A stretch of 64,000 bases of DNA from Sinorhizobium meliloti 4H41. Its GTDB lineage: Bacteria; Pseudomonadota; Alphaproteobacteria; Rhizobiales; Rhizobiaceae. Each line of letters begins with the position of its first letter. Positions within the stretch are counted from its first letter, which is position 1. Positions 1 through 9,272 of this stretch are shown piece after piece. The stretch covers positions 1-64,000 of the forward strand of contig NZ_AQWP01000011.1 in NCBI RefSeq assembly GCF_000375585.1. The letters run 5' to 3'. The notes beneath the pieces were generated by a model that ran no database searches, had not been told where the DNA came from, and was given only the letters and a program-made list of their open reading frames with translations. Both the position numbers and the translations under genes were made by a program.

Positions 1-176
1 GCCTCGATGACCGCATGCGAGTTCTCGCGGTAGCGCTCGAGAAAGCCGCCAAGCGACTGACGATCGTTCTTCACCCGACCTGAGCGCAGCGTCTTACCAC
101 TGCTGTCCTGCACGACCAGATGGCTGTAGGATTTGTGGTAGTCGACGCCGATATGGTAATTATAAGAGGCAGTCAT
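1..176 (-). CDS. IS110-family transposase, N-terminal part (cut by window edge)
   Basis: Reading leftward from the ATG at 174-176 gives about 58 residues that run off the window. They start MTASYNYHIGVDYHKSYSH and continue with LVVQDSSG. The GVD at residues 10-12 followed by a basic/aromatic stretch is the first strand of the RuvC-like DEDD domain of IS110-family transposases, and its Asp would be the first catalytic acid. In this family the enzyme excises and inserts the element through a serine/DEDD hybrid mechanism guided by an element-encoded bridge RNA. The rest of the gene, including the C-terminal serine domain, is outside the window, so intactness cannot be judged. Confidence 0.85.
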   Translation of the reverse strand, partial: MTASYNYHIGVDYHKSYSHLVVQDSSGKTLRSGRVKNDRQSLGGFLERYRENSHAVIE

Positions 177-333
177 GCTTCCAACTCCCTTATTGAGATC
201 CGCGAAACCCCAATAAGATAAGCCGAAAGGCTGGAAGTGTGACTGTCCCTCGATCATCGATTGCATCTCAGTGATCCGTTCTCTCAACGGGCGCGGCCTC
301 TTTCATGCCACCTCCTTTTCCTCCTGCTGCGAT
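177..333 (-). ncRNA. Non-coding left end of the IS110 element, candidate bridge RNA
   Basis: This non-coding stretch lies between the transposase start and the stop codon of the next gene. It contains nested inverted repeats: CTTCCA at 178-183 with TGGAAG at 232-237, CTTATTG at 189-195 with CAATAAG at 211-217, and AGCC/GGCT around GAAA at 221-232; the last of these cannot form together with the first. In IS110-group elements the bridge RNA is transcribed from the region just upstream of the transposase, in the same direction. Position and folding potential fit, but I cannot place the element boundary or the binding loops. Confidence 0.4.
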
Positions 334-1257
334 TCAGTAGCCGCGCCCGCGATCGACCAGTCCGATCGGGTCGAGCCCGTCGCGATGGCGCCTGATGTTT
401 TCGATGACCGAGCGGGCCGCGGTTTCGGGTTGCGTCACGCTGGCGATATGCGGCGTGAGCATGATCCTGGGATTGCGCCAGAACGGATGTTCCGGCGGCA
501 GGGGTTCCGGTTCCGTGACATCGATCACCGCGCCCGACAGTTGATGCATATCGAGTGCGTCGATGAGGGCATCATGGTCGAGCTGTGCGCCGCGGCCGAC
601 ATGGACGAGTGATGCGCCGGGCGGCAGGGCCGAGAAGAGCCGCGCATCGAGAATGCCGCGGGTCTCCTCCGTGAGCGGGAGAAGGCAGACCAGAATGTCG
701 GTCTCCCCAAGAAAGGACGCCAGCGACTCGGCGCCGTGATGACAGCGCACCCCATCGATCTGGCGCGGAGAACGGCTCCAGCCGGAGAGCGGAAAGCCGA
801 AGGGCATCAGCCGTTCGATGACCGCTTGCCCGAGCATGCCGAGACCGAGTACGCCGATCCGGCGGTCTGCAGCTTGTCGGGCAGGCAGGGTCTGCCATCT
901 GCCTTCCGATTGCTGCCCAAGATAGGCCTTGAGATTGCGGTGAAGCGCCAGCACGGCAAGCGTCACATATTCCTGCATCATGCGTACGATGCCGTCCTCG
1001 ACCATTCGGACGAGCTTCACCCCTGGCGCAAGGTTCTCGATCCGGAACTGATCGACGCCCGCGCCGATCGAGAAGACGATTTCCAGATTTTTGAAGCGGT
1101 CGAGATCCGGCGGCGCGGTCCAAGTCAGGACGTAACGGATATCATCGGGATCGACCTGCGCGGCATCCATAATGAAGGGGAGATCGGGCAGTTCGCGGGC
1201 GAAGGCTTCGGCGAAGATGCGCCCCCGCTCTCGATCGGAATTGAACCAAAACGCCAT
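334..1257 (-). CDS. ghrA: D-2-hydroxyacid dehydrogenase, glyoxylate/hydroxypyruvate reductase A type
   Basis: The 307-residue protein matches GhrA-type NAD(P)H-dependent 2-hydroxyacid dehydrogenases, which reduce glyoxylate and hydroxypyruvate in the cytoplasm. A Rossmann motif GLGMLG is at residues 138-143. The catalytic triad is Arg222 in HVGRG, Glu251 in [10 protein letters not shown] and His270 in TPHIAS. The C-terminus ends in a VDRGRGY-like tail typical of the family, so the neighbouring IS element did not truncate it. It starts only 9 bp after the ArgE-like gene stops and is probably the last gene of the leftward catabolic operon. The true substrate may be another 2-keto acid made by that pathway. 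Confidence 0.85.
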   Translation of the reverse strand: MAFWFNSDRERGRIFAEAFARELPDLPFIMDAAQVDPDDIRYVLTWTAPPDLDRFKNLEIVFSIGAGVDQFRIENLAPGVKLVRMVEDGIVRMMQEYVTLAVLALHRNLKAYLGQQSEGRWQTLPARQAADRRIGVLGLGMLGQAVIERLMPFGFPLSGWSRSPRQIDGVRCHHGAESLASFLGETDILVCLLPLTEETRGILDARLFSALPPGASLVHVGRGAQLDHDALIDALDMHQLSGAVIDVTEPEPLPPEHPFWRNPRIMLTPHIASVTQPETAARSVIENIRRHRDGLDPIGLVDRGRGY

Positions 1258-1266
1258 CGGGGTGCC

Positions 1267-2391
1267 TCAGCTTTGAAGTGTTTCAGCGAGCCGCTCGATC
1301 ATCACCTGACATGCGGCGAGTTCGTCGACATGAATGAATTCGTCGGCGCGATGGGCGCGGGCGATGTCGCCGGGCCCGCAGATAATCGCGTCGATGCCGG
1401 CAGTTTGGTAAAGCCCTGCTTCCGTGCCGTAGCTCACCGCTGCCAGTGTTTCGGCTCCGGTCAGGTCTTCCAGCAGCCTGGCAAGCGGCGCATCGGAGGC
1501 GAGCGACAGCGCCGGGTAGCTGCTCAGAAGATCCCACTTGGTTTGAAATCCTCGATGCTCAAGCGCGAATGCGGCAAGTCTTACAGGCTCGAGAAGATCG
1601 GCGGGTGTGACGCCCGTTATCGCACGAGCCTCGATTTCCGCCGTGAGGAAATCCGGAATGATGTTCACGGCTTGACCGCCAGACACAGTTCCGACCTGGA
1701 GTGAGGAATAGGGGGGCTCGAAGCTTGGGTCCAATCGGCTGCTCTGCAGCGCTTCTTCGGTACGAACTGCGGCGAGTAGGACGCAGGCGAAGCCGTGGAT
1801 TGCATTGAGGCCTTGATCGGGTCGCGACGAATGACCGGAGCGCCCGCGGATCTCAACTCTTGCAGCGGCCTTGCCCTTATGGGCGCGAATCGCACGCAGG
1901 CCGCTGGGCTCGCCGATGATCGCCCCGATCGGCTTCACACAAAGTTCGGGCAGCCGGCGGATCAGATGGGGCACACCCCGGCAGCCGGCTTCCTCATCAT
2001 AGGAAAATGCCAAATGAATCGGGCGCGCGAGCGGCATGTCGGCGATTGCAGGCAGTGCCGCCAATGCCGCAGCGAGAAAGCCCTTCATGTCGCTCGTACC
2101 CCGGCCGAAAAGCCGATCACCGTCCGCTCGCAGCTGAAAGGGATCTGATGTCCAGTTCGGCTCCTGGGCCGGAACGACATCCATGTGCCCGGAGAGAATG
2201 TAGCCGGGCACATGATTGGGCCCGACCGTTGCGAAAAGGTTGGCGCGGTCACCTTCCGGCCCGGGCAACACCGTTACTCTCGCGCCGCAACGCTCTGCAT
2301 AGTCTTTGATCCAAGCAACGACGCCATCATTCGCCGTTCCGACCACGGAGGGAAAACCGACCAGACGGTCGAGTATTTCCTTAGCGTTCAT
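1267..2391 (-). CDS. M20 family deacetylase, acetylornithine deacetylase (ArgE) type
   Basis: This 374-residue M20 metallohydrolase has the expected zinc ligands: His69 and Asp71 in SGHMDVVP, Asp101 in GTSDMKG, and the catalytic Glu133-Glu134 pair in SYDEEAG. ArgE-type enzymes remove the N-acetyl group from acetylornithine or similar N-acyl amino acids. The ATG is preceded by AGGAG at good spacing. Its place beside catabolic enzymes, rather than arginine biosynthesis genes, suggests it deacylates a pathway intermediate such as an N-acetyl diamino acid. Substrate specificity cannot be told from the sequence. Confidence 0.8.
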   Translation of the reverse strand: MNAKEILDRLVGFPSVVGTANDGVVAWIKDYAERCGARVTVLPGPEGDRANLFATVGPNHVPGYILSGHMDVVPAQEPNWTSDPFQLRADGDRLFGRGTSDMKGFLAAALAALPAIADMPLARPIHLAFSYDEEAGCRGVPHLIRRLPELCVKPIGAIIGEPSGLRAIRAHKGKAAARVEIRGRSGHSSRPDQGLNAIHGFACVLLAAVRTEEALQSSRLDPSFEPPYSSLQVGTVSGGQAVNIIPDFLTAEIEARAITGVTPADLLEPVRLAAFALEHRGFQTKWDLLSSYPALSLASDAPLARLLEDLTGAETLAAVSYGTEAGLYQTAGIDAIICGPGDIARAHRADEFIHVDELAACQVMIERLAETLQS

Positions 2392-2644
2392 CGCGGGTCT
2401 CCTTGACGCAAGCTTCCAGGCGGCGCTCCGAACTCCACATTACGACTTGGCGGGACCATTTCCTGCCGAACGCTTCATCTTGGGCAGCAAAATCTATTGA
2501 ATCCAGCAGCCTCAAAGCAGAAAGTTTCGAGCACTTACGCGGAGCGAGCGAACCATTATGTTCAGGAGCATGCGACCTGCATCGTGATCGATGAGGTCCA
2601 TCTTTCGATGGCGCCACGCGCATACCACGAGGATCTAAAGCAGG

Positions 2645-3619
2645 TCATTCTAAGCCTGTCTTGTATATGTCGGCGAGATCCGGCAAGTTCCAATTGCCGC
2701 CGCTTAGCACCGCGCAAACTTTCTCGTCCGGCCTGACTTTTATGGAGCCTGCCAGGAGAGCTCCGACGCCGATCGAAGCGGCAGGTTCCGCAATCAGCTT
2801 GGCATCCTTTGCAAGTGCGCGCATGCCCGCGATGATGTGCTCGTCTTCGGCGAGAATGATATCATCGACGTATTTTTCGATTATGGGATACGGGTTCTGA
2901 CCTGGAACACTAATTCTCAGCCCATCAGCGATCGTATTTTTCAGAGGCAACGAAGTGCGCTGCCCGTTGATCCGGCTCTGATAGTATTTCGGCGTCAAAG
3001 CAGGCTCGGCGCCGATGACACGAACAGACGGTTTGGTTTCTTTGATGGCGGTCGCAATTCCGGAGATCAGGCCTCCACCGCCCAAGGGAACAATGACCGT
3101 GTCCACGTCCTCCAAATCTTCCAGAATTTCACAACCGATTGTGCCCTGACCTGCCATGACCAGGGGGTCTTCAAAGCCGTGGACGGTCGCATAGTTGTTC
3201 TCTTCGGCGATTTCATAGGCCCGCTTCCACCTCGCAGCAGTGTCGCCATCAAAAACAATGACCTCGGCGCCCAGCGCCTCGGTATTGGCAATCTTGATCT
3301 TGGGCGTAGTGGCCGGAACAATGATGACAACCTTCACACCGAGCATTCGAGCCGCGTATGAGAGCCCTTGGGCATGGTTGCCCGAGGAACTGGCGATGAC
3401 GCCGTTTTCGATGGCTTCTCTCGGCAGAGAAAGCATCTTGTTGAGAGCGCCGCGAATCTTGAATGCGCCGGTAATCTGCAGCGTTTCGGGCTTGAGATAG
3501 AGCTGGCATCCTGCAGTCTTTTCGATCTTGTCAGCACGCAGCAAGGGCGTGTGCCTGATATGGGGCGCCAATCGCTCGCGCGCTTCCCGAATGTCCTGAA
3601 TAGTCGGATGGTCTAGCAT
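2645..3619 (-). CDS. Threonine dehydratase-like PLP enzyme (EutB/TdcB type)
   Basis: The 324-residue fold-type II PLP enzyme has its Schiff-base lysine at Lys54 in GAFKIRGA, the SSGNHAQG substrate loop near residue 80 and the phosphate-binding GGGGL loop near residue 185. Such enzymes dehydrate and deaminate threonine, serine or hydroxy-amino acids. There is no C-terminal ACT regulatory domain, so it resembles catabolic rather than biosynthetic (IlvA) forms. Pairing with an ornithine-cyclodeaminase-like gene is seen in hydroxyectoine utilisation (eutB-eutC) and, with other partners, in the beta-hydroxyaspartate cycle. No ectoine hydrolase gene is visible here, so the specific pathway is open. 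Confidence 0.8.
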   Translation of the reverse strand: MLDHPTIQDIREARERLAPHIRHTPLLRADKIEKTAGCQLYLKPETLQITGAFKIRGALNKMLSLPREAIENGVIASSSGNHAQGLSYAARMLGVKVVIIVPATTPKIKIANTEALGAEVIVFDGDTAARWKRAYEIAEENNYATVHGFEDPLVMAGQGTIGCEILEDLEDVDTVIVPLGGGGLISGIATAIKETKPSVRVIGAEPALTPKYYQSRINGQRTSLPLKNTIADGLRISVPGQNPYPIIEKYVDDIILAEDEHIIAGMRALAKDAKLIAEPAASIGVGALLAGSIKVRPDEKVCAVLSGGNWNLPDLADIYKTGLE

Positions 3620-3771
3620 GATGCTGCTCGCCTCAGTATGTTAGAGCTCGCCTTTCCCTGATGGAAAGGATGCCAGGAAGATTGATTTGTTTTCGGCGTC
3701 GGACCGCAAGGTAAACGGCGTGCCCGCCCGTGCTGGGGCCTTCCAGCCGTCTTGCAATAGCCGTCCGGAGG

Positions 3772-4767
3772 TCAGGACTCGAAGAATTCGAAGAAGGTCC
3801 CAACTCCTTTTTCTATGGCATTGCTATAGATCTTCGATGCGGTGGTGTTGTCTTGGATTGCCATTCCCGTGGAATCGAAAATGGTCACCTCATCGTCGCG
3901 TTCTCTTCCAGCTTTCGTTCCCAGCAATATCTCTCCGATTTCGCCGTGGATGCCGTCCCTGGTTATGATCTGCCGGTCCAGCGGATGCCATGTCTCCCCC
4001 TTCTCGCTGCACTGCGCAATCGAGTCGACGACCACTTTGGCATTTCTGAATATCTCGGGATCCAGTTCCTGTTTGCCCCGTTGATCCGTGCCGATCGCGA
4101 CGATATGCGTGCCAGGTCTTACCCAATCGGCTTCCACCAGCGAGCCTTTACCCCGCGTCGTCGTAATCAGAATGTCGGCCTGTTCGACCGCATCCTTCTT
4201 GGAGGGCGCAATGACCACGGGAATGCCGAACTCGCCTTCAATATCGGTTTTGTAACGGGAAAGCGTATCCGCACTGTTGTCCCACGCTTGGATCTCTTCG
4301 ATATCCATGACCTCGCGGATCGCGCGGATCTGCATTCTGGCCTGATTTCCTGTTCCGATCGACGTGATCCGCCGAGCGTCTTTCCTCGCGAGCACTTTTA
4401 CGGAAACCGCGCCAGCCGCCCCCGTCCTCAAGCCCGTGATCAGGCTTCCGTCCATGACGCAAATCAGCGCCCCGCTTCTGGCGTCGAACAACAGAATGGT
4501 CCCCATCCCGCTCGGTAGGCCAAAAGCAGTCGGATTGTCGGCAAACCCTCCCGACGACGTTTTCATCGAAATGAGTTGATTGTCTTTGTAGTGGCTGAGC
4601 TTGAAATCGATTTCGCTACCGGGCGGCGGGAGATGCATTCCGATATAGTCGGGTTGCTCGACCTGAGCGCTGTTGAAAGCCTTATACGCCTCCTCCACCG
4701 CGCCGATCACGTCCTTCATACTGATCAATCCGCGGACTTCTTCTTTCTTGAGAAGCAGAGTTTTCAC
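3772..4767 (-). CDS. Ornithine cyclodeaminase/mu-crystallin family protein (EutC-like)
   Basis: The start is GTG at 4765-4767, supported by GGGAG about 7 bp upstream. The 331-residue protein has the family's Lys69, Arg114 in GLRTGAAGA, the NAD-binding GTGNQA at residues 138-143 and the acidic DSTGMAIQD motif near residue 300. Members include ornithine cyclodeaminase, alanine dehydrogenase, iminosuccinate reductase and EutC of hydroxyectoine breakdown. It lies 46 bp after the aldehyde dehydrogenase gene and 152 bp before the dehydratase gene on the same strand. An imine or ketimine reductase or cyclodeaminase step fits the context, but the substrate is unknown. Confidence 0.8.
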   Translation of the reverse strand: MKTLLLKKEEVRGLISMKDVIGAVEEAYKAFNSAQVEQPDYIGMHLPPPGSEIDFKLSHYKDNQLISMKTSSGGFADNPTAFGLPSGMGTILLFDARSGALICVMDGSLITGLRTGAAGAVSVKVLARKDARRITSIGTGNQARMQIRAIREVMDIEEIQAWDNSADTLSRYKTDIEGEFGIPVVIAPSKKDAVEQADILITTTRGKGSLVEADWVRPGTHIVAIGTDQRGKQELDPEIFRNAKVVVDSIAQCSEKGETWHPLDRQIITRDGIHGEIGEILLGTKAGRERDDEVTIFDSTGMAIQDNTTASKIYSNAIEKGVGTFFEFFES

Positions 4768-4813
4768 GAACTTTCTCCCATCGCGAAGGCAAAACGTTAG
4801 GTTGGCCGACGGC

Positions 4814-6271
4814 TTATGCCAGCCCGCCGATGTGGAAGCTCTTCACTTCCAGATATTCTTCGATGCCGAGCTGTGATCCCTCGCGTCCCAGACCCGATTG
4901 CTTGACGCCGCCGAAGGGTGCCACTTCAGTCGAGATCGCACCGGTGTTGAGGCCGATCATGCCGAATTCCAGCGCCTCGCCAACGCGCCAGGAGCGCTTG
5001 AGGCTCTCGGTGTAGAAATAGGCAGCGAGGCCAAACGGCGTGCCGTTGGCTATCGCGATCGCTTCCGCCTCCGTTTCGAAACGGAAGAGCGGAGCGACAG
5101 GCCCGAAAGTCTCTTCCGTCGCCAACAGCATCTCGGTCGTTGCGCCAGTGAGCACGACCGGCGTTGTATATTGCTTGCCATCGACGGTGTTGCGCCCACG
5201 GGCCGAAATCTTGGCGCCCTTTGCAACCGCATCTTCCACGTGGCGGTTGATTTTCTCTATGGCTGCGGTGTTGATCATCGGACCGATATCAGTACCGGCC
5301 TCGACGCCGGGCCCCACCTTCATGGCTTGCACCCGAGCACCAAGCTTCTCGGCAAAGGCCTCATAGACGCCGGATTGTACCAGGATGCGGTTGGCGCAGA
5401 CGCAGGTCTGGCCGCCATTGCGGAACTTCGAGGCAATGGCACCCTCGGCGGCAAGATCGAGATCGGCATCATCGAAGACAATGAAGGGTGCGTTTCCGCC
5501 GAGTTCGAGACTCAATCGCTTCACGCTGTCTGCCGCGCCGCGCATCAGGAGCGAACCGACGCGCGTGGATCCGGTGAAGGAGATCTTCCGCACCGTTTCG
5601 TTCGCCATCATTTCGTTGCCAATCTCGGCCGGCATGCCGGTGACGATGTTGATGACGCCAGCGGGAATGCCCGCGCGCTCTGCAAGGACACCGAGGGCGA
5701 GCGCCGAGAGCGGAGTAAATTCAGAGGGTTTGATGACAACGGTGCATCCCGCGGCCAACGCGGGAGCCACCTTGCGGGTGATCATGGCGTTCGGGAAGTT
5801 CCAAGGGGTGACGATCGCGCAGACGCCGACAGCATCCTTCAGCACGACGATCCGGCGATCTGCCGTCGGCGACGGAATAGTGTGACCCCCGATACGACGG
5901 GCTTCCTCAGCAAACCATTTGACGAAGGAAGCGCCGTAGCGGATCTCGACCCGTGCCTCGTCGAGCGGTTTGCCCTGTTCGAGAGTGAGGAGCATGGCAA
6001 GATCGTCGAGGTTCTCGATCATCAGGGCGTGCCAGCGCTCAAGCAGAGCGGCACGTTCCGCATGTGTCTTCTTCTTCCAGGACACGAAAGCCCTGGCCGC
6101 TGCATCGATGGCTGCCCGCGTTTCGGAACTCGACATATCCGGAACGGTGCCGAGAGGCGACTGGCTGGCCGGGTTGATGACCTCGATTGTTTTCCCGGAC
6201 CCCGCATTCACCCAGACGCCGTCGATGAGACCGGTCTGCCGGAAAAGATCTTTGTCGTTTAACTGATGCAT
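4814..6271 (-). CDS. gabD: NAD(P)-dependent succinate-semialdehyde dehydrogenase family protein
   Basis: I chose the ATG at 6269-6271, which has GGGAG upstream and gives 485 residues, the usual GabD length; an upstream in-frame extension looks non-coding. Catalytic residues are Glu256 in ELGGNAPF and Cys290 in [10 protein letters not shown]. The second Cys two residues later is typical of GabD enzymes. Family members oxidise succinate semialdehyde to succinate in 4-aminobutyrate and related diamine breakdown. It is the first gene of a leftward group ending with the hydroxyacid dehydrogenase, so a semialdehyde made from an amino acid in this group is the likely substrate. Confidence 0.85.
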   Translation of the reverse strand: MHQLNDKDLFRQTGLIDGVWVNAGSGKTIEVINPASQSPLGTVPDMSSSETRAAIDAAARAFVSWKKKTHAERAALLERWHALMIENLDDLAMLLTLEQGKPLDEARVEIRYGASFVKWFAEEARRIGGHTIPSPTADRRIVVLKDAVGVCAIVTPWNFPNAMITRKVAPALAAGCTVVIKPSEFTPLSALALGVLAERAGIPAGVINIVTGMPAEIGNEMMANETVRKISFTGSTRVGSLLMRGAADSVKRLSLELGGNAPFIVFDDADLDLAAEGAIASKFRNGGQTCVCANRILVQSGVYEAFAEKLGARVQAMKVGPGVEAGTDIGPMINTAAIEKINRHVEDAVAKGAKISARGRNTVDGKQYTTPVVLTGATTEMLLATEETFGPVAPLFRFETEAEAIAIANGTPFGLAAYFYTESLKRSWRVGEALEFGMIGLNTGAISTEVAPFGGVKQSGLGREGSQLGIEEYLEVKSFHIGGLA

Positions 6272-6712
6272 GTTATTGCTCCCTGGCGCTCGGTTCGAAA
6301 TGGTCAGGACGTCAGCTCCTGCGCGACAGGCGCTCAACTGAACCATCGACGGATGTGTTGCTCCAAAGCTAGCAGACCCGGCGAAGCAGAATTCACCGAG
6401 TGTTGGGGGCTACAACGGCACAAAATTTCGCCGTCGATTGCTCAACAATCATTTGTTCCGAAGTCGCTGTTGGTCTCATAGGATGCAGCAGAAAGGCACG
6501 ACCGAAAGCCCAAGCAGAGCACGAGAAGCGATTTGGTCCTATGCGATGTCTGCCGAGTAGTATCGACACCGATGCCGAAATCAGCCATCAAGAACTGTCG
6601 CGCCGAGCAAGCAGCAGTCGTCCTCCAACGTCCAATGGTGTGGCTGAGGCTCCGGAACCGTCGAGAGAGCAGACTTGGAAACAGGAGGCTGGAGGACGGA
6701 TGTCTCGCGAGA
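6272..6712. other. Intergenic region upstream of the gabD-like operon
   Basis: No convincing gene is seen in these 441 bases. The segment lies between the 3' end of the threonine aldolase gene and the start of the leftward gabD-like group. It presumably holds that operon's promoter, but I see no clear operator palindrome. Confidence 0.5.
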
Positions 6713-7756
6713 TCAGTCGCGCAACGCGGTTATCAACTCGCTGACATGTTCATTGGTTGTTGCAAAGCTGGTGACCAGCCGTATCAATGTTTCGTGTTCC
6801 ACGGCGTGTTTCCGCACAGCCTGCGGTATGGGCCATTTGAAGAAATTTGCCCCGCTAGCGAGAGCGCATTCAACCTTGGTGTTTGGTAGAAATGCGAAAA
6901 CTTCATTGGTCGAAGTAGGCCAGGCAACTCTTGCCCCCACCGTGGTCAACTCCGAACGCAACCGGTCCGCCATTCGGTTAGCATGACGAGCAAGCCTCAT
7001 CCAGAGATCATCGTACAGGTAGGCGTCCAGTTGGGCCGCTATGAACCTCGACTTCGAAAAAAGCTGACCTGCCCGCTTACGCAGGAACGGTAGATCAGCT
7101 GCGGCCTCCGGATTGAAGAAGATGATTGCTTCGGCGCACCAACAGCCGTTCTTGGTCGCGCCAAATGACAGCATGTCAATGCCGCGCCGCCAAGTCATTT
7201 CAGCTGGAGTCGTCTCCAAGGCAACCAGGGCATTTGCGAATCGTGCGCCGTCCATATGAACAGGTATTCGACGTTGGTGGGCCACATCGCAAATCTCTTC
7301 GATCTCCGACAATGAGTATGTTGTCCCGAGCTCAGTGGCTTGAGTTATTGTGATTGCGGCGGCCCGTCCATGTTGGACCGCGTCTTCCGGGAATACCGAA
7401 ACAGCAGCCTTTAGCGCTCCGATCTCCATGCGACTCTCCAGTCCGCCGACTGGAACCATTCTCATGCCGCTAAAGAAATCCGGTGCGCCGCACTCGTCCT
7501 TGGCCACATGCGCCTCCGTGTGGCAGAAGACCACGCCACCGGGGCGTTGAACGCTGGAGAGAGCGAGCGAGTTTGCTGCCGTTCCCGTTGCCACGAAAAA
7601 TACGGCAACCTCCTTTTCGAACACCTCGCAGAATTTCCGTTCGACAGCCCTGTCGAGGTCGCTTGTGCCATAGGCTGGTACGAATCCGCCGAAATCGCCA
7701 AGTCGAGCCGAGATGTCTTTGTGAACACCTGCACAATTGTCGGACGTAAAGAACAT
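6713..7756 (-). CDS. ltaE: Low-specificity threonine aldolase family protein
   Basis: From the ATG at 7754-7756 the protein has 347 residues and begins MFFTSDNCAG, the normal family N-terminus. A longer in-frame start would add an unlikely basic leader. The PLP lysine is Lys202 in SFGATKNG, with Asp169 in VHMDGARFAN and His83 in CHTEAHV. These fold-type I enzymes cleave threonine or other beta-hydroxy amino acids to glycine and an aldehyde. It sits downstream of the DAO oxidase and importer on the same strand, which suggests the imported compound is, or is converted to, a beta-hydroxy amino acid. The exact substrate is not visible. Confidence 0.85.
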   Translation of the reverse strand: MFFTSDNCAGVHKDISARLGDFGGFVPAYGTSDLDRAVERKFCEVFEKEVAVFFVATGTAANSLALSSVQRPGGVVFCHTEAHVAKDECGAPDFFSGMRMVPVGGLESRMEIGALKAAVSVFPEDAVQHGRAAAITITQATELGTTYSLSEIEEICDVAHQRRIPVHMDGARFANALVALETTPAEMTWRRGIDMLSFGATKNGCWCAEAIIFFNPEAAADLPFLRKRAGQLFSKSRFIAAQLDAYLYDDLWMRLARHANRMADRLRSELTTVGARVAWPTSTNEVFAFLPNTKVECALASGANFFKWPIPQAVRKHAVEHETLIRLVTSFATTNEHVSELITALRD

Positions 7757-7913
7757 GCGCGCAAATCTCTTTCTACGTAGAAAAGGTTTAGCACACCACA
7801 ACCGGCGTCGCCGTCCGTCGCGCGTCGGCGTAAGCTGCAAGCAGGCGTATGACCGATGGTCTGCAAAAACGATCCGGCGATTGGGGCACCGGCTCTAGTA
7901 GCCGCCGAAAGCA

Positions 7914-9236
7914 TCAACGCCGTGCACGAAGAAGTGCGATTTCGTCCTGAATCTTATAGCCTCGAATAATTGCCGGCATAAACCAGGGATTGCCATTGTA
8001 CAGTGGAACAGCGGCGGGAGGACGAAAATCGAACTCGGTGCGCGCCTGCTCCGTGTGTCCCAGGATCTTGTGTGCCGCACGGGTGCCCACCCAAGGCGCC
8101 CAGACCACACCGGAACCACAGAATCCTGTCGCGTAGACAATTCCATCTCTCTCGAAAATTCGCGGCAACATATCTCTGTGCATGGCGACATTACCAAACC
8201 AGCTGTGAGATAGCTGCACGTTTTCGAGTTCCGGGAAGAGCTTTATGAGCCCGTTGCGCAAATAGAGCTTGGGTTCAATGGGATCGCCCCTGCGCGAGCT
8301 GTCGCGCCCGCCGAGCAGGATGCGCTTTCCGTCCGGCGTCGGGCGGTAATAAAAGCCAAGCTGACGACCTTCGATCATCATCATCCGCTGCGGCATCAGG
8401 CGCGCCATAAGGTCTGGGGCCAGTTCCTCGGTGACGATGATGCGGCTGCGGACCGGCACGAGGCGGCGGCGCAGATAAGGTACTGCATCATCAGTGTATC
8501 CGTCCGTACAGACAAGGACCCGCCGAGCCTGGACGGTGCCCGCCGAGGTGGTGACACGAAAACCTGCGCCTTGCTTCTCGATCGAGGTCACTCGGGTTCC
8601 AGAATGGACGGTCAACCCCGAAGCCAGAGCCACGCGCAGCAGCTCGGCATGAAACTTGGCCGGGTGCAAACCACCAATGTCCATACGCACCATTCCACCA
8701 CGGTAGAAATCAGTGCCGATGTAGTTCTTCTGCTCATTATACGGCACGGGATAGGCATCAATGCCAAGTCGCTTGGCTAGAACCTCGGCGCCACGGGCCG
8801 TCTTTTCGTAGTCGTCGAATCCGATTACGCCTTTGAATTGACCGGTAAGCCGGAAATCGCAGTCGAGCCCTTCAGCCTTGATCAGATCATAGAGAAAATC
8901 CCGCGCGGTCTTGCCTTCGGCTTCGATCGCGATCGCTTTCTCCTCGCCGAATCGCCGCGTGATGGTCGCGTAGTCCGGACGGATGCTTCCGCTCGTAATA
9001 CCTCCATTGCGGGACGACGCGCCCTCGCCGGGATTCATTGCGTCGAACGCCGCTACCGACCGGCCTTCGCGCGCGAGAACCAGGCCGGCCGACAACCCTG
9101 CGTAGCCGGCGCCGACGATCAAAACATCCACGCTTTTGGCCAATGGCTGCTTCGGCAGCGACCGCACCGGCGCAGCCTCCCACCAGTACGGCGTATCCTT
9201 ATCCGCGACCTTCTGCTCGTGCATCGGACTTCTCAT
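7914..9236 (-). CDS. DAO-type FAD-dependent oxidoreductase (PuuB/glycine-oxidase-like)
   Basis: The 440-residue protein carries the N-terminal FAD dinucleotide motif VLIVGAGYAGLSAG near residue 40 and the ASSRNGG segment typical of DAO enzymes that oxidise amines or amino acids. The WW near residue 19 and the overall pattern resemble gamma-glutamylputrescine oxidase (PuuB). The ATG at 9236 has AAGG just upstream. It follows the importer permease gene with a 36-bp gap, so it is very probably in the same transcript and acts on the imported compound, releasing an aldehyde or keto acid, ammonia and hydrogen peroxide. The substrate is inferred only from family. Confidence 0.8.
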   Translation of the reverse strand: MRSPMHEQKVADKDTPYWWEAAPVRSLPKQPLAKSVDVLIVGAGYAGLSAGLVLAREGRSVAAFDAMNPGEGASSRNGGITSGSIRPDYATITRRFGEEKAIAIEAEGKTARDFLYDLIKAEGLDCDFRLTGQFKGVIGFDDYEKTARGAEVLAKRLGIDAYPVPYNEQKNYIGTDFYRGGMVRMDIGGLHPAKFHAELLRVALASGLTVHSGTRVTSIEKQGAGFRVTTSAGTVQARRVLVCTDGYTDDAVPYLRRRLVPVRSRIIVTEELAPDLMARLMPQRMMMIEGRQLGFYYRPTPDGKRILLGGRDSSRRGDPIEPKLYLRNGLIKLFPELENVQLSHSWFGNVAMHRDMLPRIFERDGIVYATGFCGSGVVWAPWVGTRAAHKILGHTEQARTEFDFRPPAAVPLYNGNPWFMPAIIRGYKIQDEIALLRARR

Positions 9237-9272
9237 TTGCCTTGTCTACAACGTGAATTGCGGCTGGTGTCC

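Noticed and set aside
2392..2644. A minus-strand open frame between the ArgE-like and dehydratase genes
   Set aside because: It overlaps the ArgE start and ribosome site and has no recognisable motif, so it is better read as intergenic sequence.
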